Shown in pieces: positions 55,932 to 64,000 of a stretch of DNA of 64,000 bases. The DNA comes from Chelonoidis abingdonii (lineage: Eukaryota > Chordata > Testudines > Testudinidae), in contig NC_133770.1 of NCBI RefSeq assembly GCF_003597395.2, forward strand, positions 198,906,479 to 198,970,478. The letters run 5' to 3'. Below the pieces are notes generated by a model. That model was not told where the DNA came from and made no database searches. It saw only the letters and a list, made by a program, of their open reading frames with translations. Every line of letters starts with the position of its first letter. The first letter of the stretch is position 1. The position numbers were made by a program, and so were the translations under genes.

Positions 55932-56975
55932 TGGTTGCAACCAAGGTCCTGTAGTGGCACCAAATCTTATGTAAAGGGATTCATATAAGGTGTCTAAGAC
56001 CAGATTATGGGTTGCTGGTTATGATTATGCTGTCTATATGTATGTGTTATTTTTTAGTTGAAGTTATGAATATTGGCTCTATCCTGTCTGTATTTCAAAC
56101 TTGTGCTATGCTTCCAGGTGACACCCCCAGACAAGTTGGTGTTAGCTCTGCCTAGCCTTCTTGATGGCCCATTAAGGACCATCAGCTATACAACTGACTC
56201 ACTGAGAGAAGGCAGATATGCCTTGTACTCAGCAAAGTATGCAGGAACTTGCCCATGTGACTCCAGACTCCATTTTGCTGTAATTTTCCACAATAAGAAC
56301 AAAGAGGTGTTCTTACACCTGGAAAAAGACGATAAAAGGCTGATGCCTCATCTCCATCTTGTCTTCAGTCCTGCTTCTTACCTCTGGAGGGACTTTGCTA
56401 CAAACTGAAGCTGTGAACAAAGGAATGAATGACCCTTCCCAGTGGGGGATGTACTCCAGAGGCTTGATTTAAACCTGCAGTTTACTCCATCACTGCTACA
56501 AGCCTGAACTAAGAACTTTGCCATTACTGTATGTAATTGATTCCATTTAACCAATTCTAGCTCTCCTCTCTATCTTTTTCCTTTTATGAATAAACCTTTA
56601 GATTTTAGATTCTAAAGGATTGGCAACAGCGTGATTTGTGGGTAAGATCTGATTTGTATATTGACTTGGGTCTGGGACTTGATTCTTTGGGATTGAGAGA
56701 ACCTTTTTCTTTTATTGGGGTGTTGGTTTTCATAACCATTCATCTCTCAGATGAGTGGCACTGGTGGTGATACTGGGAAACTGGAGTGTCGGAGGGAATT
56801 GTTTGTGTGACTTGTGGTTAGCCAGTGAGGTGAGACCAAAGTCCTCTTTGTCTGGCTGGTTTGGTTTGCCTTAGAGGTGGAAAAACCCCACCCTAGGGCT
56901 GTAACTGCCCTGTTTTAAGCAATTTGTCCTGAATTGGCACTCTCAGTTGGGTCCCGCCAGAACTGCATCTTCACA
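55932..56975 (+). mobile_element. Solo LTR (1,044 bp) with 5-bp near-identical target duplication
   Basis: Starts TGGTTGCAACCAAGG and ends GAACTGCATCTTCACA, flanked by GAACA (55927-55931) and GAACT (56976-56980). A TATA-like 'gataaaagg' lies near 56331 and AATAAA near 56587, in the order expected for U3-R on +. The whole unit matches an endogenous-retrovirus-like LTR that I recall from turtles. It contains a meaningless 111-codon frame. No flanking viral genes are present. Confidence 0.82.
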
Positions 56976-57414
56976 GAACTACAACAGGTCCAATGCATCC
57001 AAATGAGTTTAATTGAAGTGTGTAAAGGTTACATATATCTGCATCAGCTGAAGCATTATGGTGCTTAATAAGTGAAAATACTTGTTAAACCTGGAGTTGC
57101 GTGGTGTGTGATCCTTTGGGGGAAATGTTTTAAGTACCAATCTTGCAATGCTACCTACTCTCTCCATTACAGTGGGAAATACCTTTCGGATTCTAAATGC
57201 TCCTCCTCTTCCCACCTCACTTTTTTGTTTTAAATGTCATTCTCTATTGCCAGGAAAACAAGTGATCCAGTGCCCACAGACTCGCTCTTCTGATCCACTG
57301 ACAGAAGTAAGCTCACAAATCCTATCTCCACTGCTGACCACATTTACATCTCTCATGGTGGTGGTACTGAAACAAAGCAGTAAACAAAGTAATGCCAGTC
57401 AGTGGTAGAGCTAG
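56976..57414. other. No recognisable feature
   Basis: Nothing assigned. Confidence 0.5.
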
Positions 57415-57500
57415 TTGGATTTTTTTCAATTAAACTCTTTTTCCCATTGAAAAATGCCATTTCATTGCAAATGTTTTGTGGAAACATATCTGTTTCAGTG
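57415..57500. repeat. A/T-rich dispersed repeat (family Q) patch
   Basis: 'ttttttcaattaaactctttttcccattgaaaaatgcc' is similar in texture to 48057-48770. Confidence 0.3.
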
Positions 57501-57511
57501 AAGAGCCAATA

Positions 57512-57600
57512 GGCTGGTAGTTAGGGTAGTCACCTGTTATGTGGAAGAACCAGGTTCAAGTGCCTATTCTGAATCAGTGCCTTAAGCATTGGATATAAAG
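57512..57600 (+). mobile_element. tRNA-like SINE fragment
   Basis: 'ggctggtagttagggtagtcacctg' resembles an A box and 'aggttcaagtgcc' a B box at tRNA-like spacing. It is too degraded for a tRNA gene. Confidence 0.35.
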
Positions 57601-57769
57601 TTAGTCTCTCTCTCTCTGGACCAACCTGTATATTAAGATTCCAGAATTGTTACACTGAGGCCTATTTGTGTAAAGCAATGGAAGCTACTAAACACATGGT
57701 AGAGGGCTCTTTTTGTTCAGAATATCACCAGGCTGAATTGTCAATGGATTTCATGTTCTGTTACCATAC

Positions 57770-58929
57770 TGTGATGGGTTTGGTCTCAGTGACCCCCTTG
57801 GGACTGTCACTTGATGTGCTGAAACTACCTCTGAGCTAGTTTTCCCTGCCAGTTTGGGGGTCCAGAATCCTATCTTGTTAAGCCAGACAGACTACTCTGC
57901 TGCAACACAGCGCCCCCAAAGCTGAAAACAGCCTAGCAAATGCTCCTGTCTCTAGCATCCAGCTTCCAATGGGATCCAAACCCCAAATAAATCTGTTTTA
58001 CTCTGTATAACGCTTATACAGGGTAAACTCATAAATTATCTGCCCTCTATAACACTGATCGTGATTTTATTAAGTATAAAAAGTAGGATCTAAGTGGTTC
58101 CAAGTAATAACAGACAGAACAAAGTAAGTTACTGAGCAAAATAAAATAAAATATGCAAGTCTAAGCCTAATAAAGTGGGAAACTGAATACAGGGAAATCT
58201 CACCCTCAGAGGTGTCCCAGTAGGCTTCTTCACAGGCTAGATTCCTTCCTAGTCTGGGCCCAGTGCTTTTCAGACCAATGGTGTGGCTTATGGCCTGGTT
58301 CCAGCAATCACTCACACCCCTATAGTCACCGTCCTTTGTTCCAGTGTCTTTCAGGCATCTCTTTAGGGTGGAGAGGCCATCTCTTGAGCCAGCCGAGGAC
58401 ACAATGAAGAGCCTTCAAGGGCTTTTTATATTCTCTCTTTTGTGGGCAGAAACCCCTTTGTTCTTTTGTGCAAAGTCACAGCAACAAGATGGAGTTTGTA
58501 GCACCTGGGGAAATCACATGTCCATGAATGATTCAGCTTTTTGCAGGCCAACGCCATTGTTTACATGTTAGTTTGAACATTTCCAGGAAGGTCAGATGTG
58601 GATTGGCGTCTCCCAAAGTCCATTGTCAATTAAGTGTTTCTTGATTGGGCACTTACTGAGAATAGTCCTTTCTCAAGAAGCTGACCGAATGCTTCACTGA
58701 GGCTACTTAGAATCAAACACTTTGAGATACAAGTACATAGCCAATATTCATAACTGTAAATGCAAAAATGATACACACATACAGACAGCATAATCATCAC
58801 CAGCAAATTACAACCTTTCTATAGACACCTTACTTGACTTGACCGCCTTTGTACAAGATTTGGTGCAACTGTAGGACCTTGGCTGCAACAATGATCTAAA
58901 CAGTCACAGTTCATGTCAATAATGTCACA
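57770..58929 (-). mobile_element. Solo LTR (about 1.16 kb), minus orientation
   Basis: On + the left end is TGTGATGGGTTTGG and the right end CAATAATGTCACA, so the ends are inverted TGTGA/TCACA. AATAAA on the minus strand near 58065 is the likely poly(A) signal. Flanks CATAC and CACAC would be a 5-bp duplication with one change if the LTR stops at 58927, but an (AC)n run makes this ambiguous. No internal genes. Confidence 0.7.
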
Positions 58930-59044
58930 CACACAATTCTTGAAGTCCTTAGTCATTTTGACTTTACAAATTATACCCATATGGCAGCAAGGCATATATC
59001 TAGGCCATGCCAAGAGTCTGAACAAAACCATTGTGATGTCAGAG

Positions 59045-60127
59045 TGTGACAGGGTGTACCAGGTACTCCAGAAGGTCCTGAGGTCCTACCATGCCCTGCC
59101 TCAGAAAAAAAAAAGCAGTAGAGTGGGGTCCTCCAACCAGCCTAAACAGTCTATAGGGAAGACAACCAATCAGAGCAAACTGGCTCATATAAATGTTGTT
59201 GCAGGACCTGACCAGCTCAGTTGATGGCTGGAGCCAGAGGACACTGTTCCTGGCTGGCTGAGGAAGCTGCATTAGTAGGAGCATTGCCAGCAGATTGAGG
59301 GAAGTGATTATTCCCCTCTATTTGGCACTGGTGAGGCCACACCTGGAGTATTGGGTCCAGTTTTGGGCCCCCCTACTGCAGAAAAGATGTGGACAAATTG
59401 GAGAGAGTCCAGTGGAGGGCAATGAAAATGATGAGGGGGCTGTGAGGCATGTGACTTATGAGGAGAGACTGAGGGAACTGGGCTTGTTTAGTCTGCAGAA
59501 AAGAAGAGGCGGGTTTTCTAGCACCTTCAACTACCTGAAGTGGGGGTTCCAAAGAAGATGCCAGAGACTGTTATAATCTCTTCAAATAAAGGGGCCTGTG
59601 AGAAAGAACCATGAGAGGACAGGGAAGAGACTGTTACAGACTCTCTAGGCAAGGAGGCCTGGGAGAGACTCTGCTTAAACAGAAGACAGTCTGAGGACCC
59701 CAGAAGCTGATGGGACAGAGTGGAAATTAGTCCAGAGAATGCAACAAAAGATGCTAGTAAAGGAAGCAGCAGGTTGCTAGTCATAGGGTCCCTGGGTTGG
59801 GACCCAGAGTAGTGTGTGGGCCTGGGCCCCCCCTCACCGACTACAGTCAGAGTGGCTAAGGGCCGAGGAGGCAACAGATTTTGTTTGGAGCCTGAGAAGG
59901 GGGCAAGTGCTTAAACAGGCCCAGAGATGGGCCTGAGGACCTCAAGGCAGGGCCAACCGTTCACTGGACTGTGTTACCCAAGAAGGACTCTGTTACTCAA
60001 GACTGTGTGTGACTCAGCTGGAGGTCTGGAAAGAGAATCTGCTGTCAGAGAGCACCATAGAAGCAGAGAGTGCAGGCATGCACCCAGCAGGAGGCACGCT
60101 CAAGAGGCGAGTGGCTACACGCTTACA
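59045..60127 (+). mobile_element. Chimeric LTR-like element with internal CR1 piece, CAGAG target duplication
   Basis: Starts TGTGACAGGGTGTACC and ends CTACACGCTTACA, flanked by CAGAG at 59040-59044 and 60128-60132. 59045-59261 looks like U3 (TATAAA-like 'catataaatg' near 59188). 59262-59557 is CR1. 59560-60127 carries 'gagactgttataatctcttc' and its near-repeat 'gagactgttacagactctc', and the 'ccctgggttgggaccc' block shared with 53029-53639. No retroviral genes are present. Confidence 0.7.
59262..59557 (+). mobile_element. Internal CR1 fragment lacking its 3' end
   Basis: 'gctgcattagtaggagcattgccagcag' to 'aactacctgaagtgggggttccaaag' is collinear with 52580-52875 of the CR1 copy at 52.5 kb. 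The normal CR1 3' UTR tail is absent at the right junction, so it did not arrive by ordinary CR1 target-primed insertion. Confidence 0.85.
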
Positions 60128-60492
60128 CAGAGCTAATCAATCACTACCCTTGCTCTATAGCTAATTTGTATGCAACAATTATATTGGTTGTATGAGAGAG
60201 AATGGACAGATGATGCATTATTTGGTCAAACCACAACACCCATGCATCCAAGTACCAGACAAATCAACAGAAATCTCCCAGCACAACATTGTCAGACACA
60301 AATCAACACAATCAACTACACAACAATGCAGGCAGCATGTGCCATAACCCCAAACACACACAGCCCCTCAGTACAGCATGTGTCCCTCATTCACCATCCA
60401 TACAAATCTCCCCAACTCTCCCAGCACAACATACATGAATTAACTCAGCAACACAACTAGCACACTCAATAACCCCAAACATCACTCTGAAG
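60128..60492. other. A/C-rich unassigned tract
   Basis: 60215-60490 is strongly A- and C-rich on the + strand, with recurring 'cccagcacaaca', 'aatctcccca' and 'accccaaacacac' motifs. It may be an old degenerate tandem array. Confidence 0.5.
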
Positions 60493-60813
60493 CAGGAGTT
60501 GGCAACCTTTGGTACGCGGTTTGCCAGCGTAAGCACCCTGGCAGGCCGGGCAGATTTGTTTACCTGCCATGTCTACAGGTTCAGACGATCGTGGCTCCCA
60601 CTGGCCGCAGCCAATGGGGGCTGCGGGAAGCAGTGGCCAGCACATCCATCATCATGCACCACTTCCCACAGCCCCCATTGGCTTGGGACGGCAAACCGTG
60701 GCCAGTGGGAGCTGCGATTGGCCAAAGCTGTGGACGCAGCAGGTAAACAAACTGGCCCAGCCCGCCAGGGTGCTTACCCTGGCGAGCCACATGCCAAAGA
60801 TTGCCGACCCCTG
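60493..60813. mobile_element. Long palindromic hAT-type MITE with 8-bp target duplication
   Basis: Ends CAGGAGTTGGCAACCTTTGG and CCAAAGATTGCCGACCCCTG are inverted repeats. The element continues as a long inverted repeat almost to the middle ('gctcccactggccgc' with 'ggccagtgggagc', 'aatgggggctgcgggaag' with 'cttcccacagcccccatt'). Flanks CTCTGAAG (60485-60492) and CTTTGAAG (60814-60821) are an 8-bp duplication with one change. 321 bp, no protein. The three frames on it are by-products. Confidence 0.9.
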
Positions 60814-62950
60814 CTTTGAAGCATAGAATGTCTGTTGAATCTGTGTAAAGTGATGGAAACAGCTACAAACATGGCTGAGAGTTTAGAATATCACCAAGTT
60901 TTGTTTAGAATATCACCAGGTCCGATCATTACAAGGATTTGTGGTCTGTTCCTGAACAGTTTTTGAGTTCTCAGCTATTTTGACTTTCTGAATTACACTC
61001 ATGCAACCGGGTGAGCTTTCGGCTGCCAGTTAATATTTAATTATTTATACATAGTAGATTAGCTCCACCAGGAGAGCCTGAGAGAGAGTCCAATGGATTG
61101 AAGAGCTGAATGCTTGATTCCAATGGTTACTGTTCCTGTCAGCAATGAATTTGGTTCAGTGTCCTAAATGCAGAAAGATACGATTAATAAAGAAAACATG
61201 TGTTGACTTCTGCTTGCCATAGTCAGCCTTTAGATAGGCCAAACACCCACTGAATTTTATAGGAGTTTTGTGGGACTAAGGAAAGGGTGTTTTGCCTTAT
61301 GATAGGCTCAGTCCTTTAGTTTTCTTCTTCTAAAAGGACATTCCATACACCATAATGGAGTTATGGCCTGTAAAACATTCTAAACTTCACAAAGTTCACT
61401 TCCATAAGAATATTTCAAATCTCCTATGAAAGTTTCCAACAGGAACATTTAATATCAGTGAGAATTGTTACCTTTTTATTCTCTGTATGCTCATGAATCA
61501 CTCTTCTTTTTATATAATATAGCAAATAGGAACCAGTGAATGAATAGCGAGTCAGTTCATTAACACTAAAGCTTTAAGTCTCGCTCTTTTTCTAGACATG
61601 AGTATGATCCAGAAAACGTCAGAACTCGTTTGTTCACCCTTTCCTTTTTTCTTTCACACATCTCCTGTAAGTTGGCTTACAGAAAGGTTTGAAACTGAAG
61701 CAGAAGTACCTGCCTGTAGCTGTTCTGATGTTATTTTTTGGCTGAATCTCCAGCAGCCTGTATTGGAAAGAAAATTCTCTCTATGTAAGATCTGAAAGCA
61801 AATATTGAAAGCTGAGTAAGTTTGGATATTTCAGTTAAACTTCACAATTTTTGCCTTTTTTTTTTCTACACAGAACTTTGCCAGTCATGAATAAGAACAT
61901 AAATATTACTAAGAGACTGACATTTTGTTCAGTGGGACAGATTATTGGCCTTATTGCTGCTGCCCTGTTGTGCCACTTTGATGATGTAAAAGGTCCATAA
62001 ATCCTGCTTAATCATCCTTCTAAAGATTTCCTCAACACAGAGGGGAATTCCAAGGTGGCATGGAGTCTGAACAGAGGTTTTTCTGTGGACTTCTCTGACC
62101 ACTGGGACACCTCAAGGACCAAGGAGCCACTAATATGACCTAAAGTCGTCTTTGCCAAGTGAAGCTCATACAGGTTCCAGTCCAAAATCTTTACTATGAT
62201 TTTATCATGCCAAATATTACTTATAAATAACCGGAACCTAGTTTATTTCAAATTGGATCCATCTGACACAACCAAGCAGAATAATAAAGAAGCATGAATG
62301 AACACAGAAAGAAAAAAATGGCCCAGTGGTTTTTTTAAAGTATTCAGTATTTCCCATCACATTAAATGGCCTTCTTAATATTAAAAATGTTTAAAGATTG
62401 ACACATATTGTGCCCTGGGTGATTCTTCTCAAATAGACTACAATACTGAAGTCCAAGTGGTGCAAAAAATATTTCTGTTTGTGTATAAAACCTCTTTCTG
62501 GCTCTCCACACCTCAGAAGGCAGAGGGAAATGAAGGGGCAGCCAGGCACAACAGACCATGCCAACAGTACCAGGGTTAAAGCCCCTATTACTGCTATCAG
62601 CTATGGTCACTCTGGCTGGTGCAACAGTCCTCATAGTCTATGGGCATTTGATAATGATGATGATTGATGATACATAGGCAATAGCCATACTGTAGAAATA
62701 CAGGTTTTTCCCCAGTAGTTTGTGACCACATCAACAGTTGTTAAGATGCTTTGAAAGGAGGCTGGGGGCAAAATTCTGCTTTGACCTTATGGAGTTGTGC
62801 AGGACAAGGGAGGGGAATGATGCTGGCCATCTGTCCCACAAGAGAGTGCTTGCAGGGTACAAGGCTCATAAGCTTCCATATTAGCTCACGTTTTTGAGTG
62901 CAATGTGGGCGTCAGCGTACTGGATGATTAGACGTAGCTCAGAGCCAGTA
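60814..62950. other. No recognisable feature
   Basis: Unassigned. Frames of 60-90 codons at 61598 and 62362-62667 show no domain. Confidence 0.5.
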
Positions 62951-63119
62951 GAGACCTCATCCAGCAAAGCACTTAAGCAGAAGTAAAATTTTAAGCAAGT
63001 CATCCCTATTTAACTGCATATGGGCTAGTGTTTAGCTTTAAGCTTATAATCAAGGCCAATGGGACTTAAATATTTAATGTTAAGCACGTGCTTAAGTTCT
63101 TTGCTGAACTGGGGCCTAG
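62951..63119. mobile_element. Palindromic MITE, family P1, copy 3 (complete)
   Basis: Starts 'gagacctcatccagcaaagcacttaagcag' and ends 'taagcacgtgcttaagttctttgctgaactggggcct', inverted halves around a 'gtcatccc' / 'gggact' centre. Matches 12891-13012. Confidence 0.75.
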
Positions 63120-63339
63120 AGCGTGTTCTTTGAATCCATTATGTTAGGGCTGGGCATTCTTCCCAGTGTGCTCTAACATACAGAAGAAGCTTCACCCTGC
63201 TGCTTCTGTGGGGGCAAACAGTCTCCCAACACCACGACCACCACCCCGGCCAGCACATTGGCATCACAGATAACAGGATCTAGTTCTAAATTAATTTCAT
63301 AAGGTTGCTGATTAAAGGCTACATAAGCCACTGATTTAG

Positions 63340-63418
63340 TGGCTGTTGATCCTGCTTTGAGCAGGGGGTTGGACTAGATGACCTCCTGAGGTTTCTTCCA
63401 ACCCTAATATTCTATGTA
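63340..63418 (+). mobile_element. CR1 LINE 3' end fragment
   Basis: 'gttgatcctgctttgagcagggggttggactagatgacctcctgaggtttcttccaaccctaatattctatg' is a well preserved CR1 3' terminus, about 80 bp. Confidence 0.9.
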
Positions 63419-64000
63419 AGTCAAAAATGACCTTGTTTCAGCCTCAAAGTAATTTTGAATGCAGTTGTGTGTACATTTGATCACTTTTCAAAAAAGGCAG
63501 CATAACTTGCTTTGCTATTGTTTAACGTCACTTTTCACAGTGAGGAAAAAAAATTAAGAACTGCAGCTCTGGGATATTTTAAATGACATTTAAGGGTATC
63601 CACGGTAACTCACTACAATGTGAATGAATCTTTAAAATGAGGAGAAGATGGAACATGTCAGAATGGGACAACCGGAGGTGAAATGCAGCTGGCAATGATT
63701 ATCTTTTGCATAAAGATGAGTATATAATGGGAAAAATTTCCACAAATATTTGTTCATATTTCAAAATGAATTTTGATTTGGCTATATTTATGATGATTCC
63801 ATGTTTACATCCCATGAATATCTGATTCCTAGAGCACATTTTTAGTCCCAAATGTTTGTTAGAAGGGAATTTTAAATTTTTCTTTGATTTTAAATTTGAA
63901 GTTCTTGCTGCTGATCATTCAACCAGGAATAACCATGTCATGTATTTAACAGCCATCAGCTTGGATTGTGAGTGCTCACAATACACAGTTCATGAATGTT
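63419..64000. other. No recognisable feature
   Basis: AT-rich DNA to the end of the window. Confidence 0.5.

Noticed and set aside
56073..56408. 111-codon open frame
   Set aside because: Lies wholly inside a solo LTR with identifiable ends and target duplication, so it is non-coding LTR sequence.
60499..60826. Frames of 69-106 codons
   Set aside because: Lie inside a GC-rich palindromic hAT MITE. Frames on both strands are a property of the palindrome.
1..64000. CRISPR array, bacterial operon or replication origin
   Set aside because: No regularly spaced direct repeats and no ribosome-binding or operon structure. The repeat content is that of a vertebrate nuclear genome.
1..64000. Intact endogenous retrovirus
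   Set aside because: Only solo or chimeric LTRs were found. No gag, pol or env-like coding sequence lies between or beside them.

Overview
This window looks like vertebrate nuclear DNA, most probably from a turtle (Testudines) or another non-avian sauropsid. The basis is the repeat mix read directly from the sequence: degraded CR1-type LINEs with TTCTATGA-like tails, MIR/CORE-SINE relics, a tRNA-derived SINE, PIF/Harbinger transposons with a separate Myb-like gene, hAT- and mariner-like MITEs, a Penelope-like element, and several LTRs of about 0.6-1.2 kb. I recognise several of these as families common in turtle genomes. That recognition comes from memory, not from a search. I find no convincing host exon on either strand, so the window is best read as intergenic or deep intronic DNA.

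Layout. 0-5 kb: a tRNA-derived SINE, a CR1-like 3' end, and Harbinger copy A (2.05-4.85 kb). Copy A lacks its transposase and has been hit twice, by a 197-bp hAT-type MITE with a perfect 8-bp target duplication and by an 814-bp solo LTR. 5-9 kb: CR1 pieces and, on the minus strand, a 348-codon uninterrupted transposase-like ORF. 9-19 kb: MIR relics, a mariner-like MITE, short palindromic MITEs, and a 1.7-kb CR1 copy (16.6-18.3 kb). 19.3-22.8 kb: a Penelope-like element with 1.2-kb inverted arms, each carrying a decayed hammerhead-like motif. 24.4-25.1 kb: the C-terminal end of a different LINE. 29.1-33.2 kb: Harbinger copy B (3,845 bp, TCA target duplication), inserted in an older palindromic MITE. 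34-52 kb: mostly AT-rich DNA with scattered MITEs. 52.5-60.1 kb: four LTRs within about 7 kb, one splitting a CR1 and one containing an internal CR1 piece. 60.5 kb to the end: a palindromic hAT MITE, then mostly unassigned DNA.

How the parts relate. Harbinger B shows the classic two-gene layout. The DDE transposase is on +, and a two-exon Myb/SANT-like gene is on -, converging on it, with the two poly(A) signals about 130 bp apart. Inside the Myb intron, on the transposase strand, lies a third ORF-like segment that recurs in the same place in Harbinger A. This possible third Harbinger protein and the inverted-arm Penelope element are the least ordinary features. All autonomous genes here are broken except possibly the transposase-like ORF at 7.45-8.5 kb.
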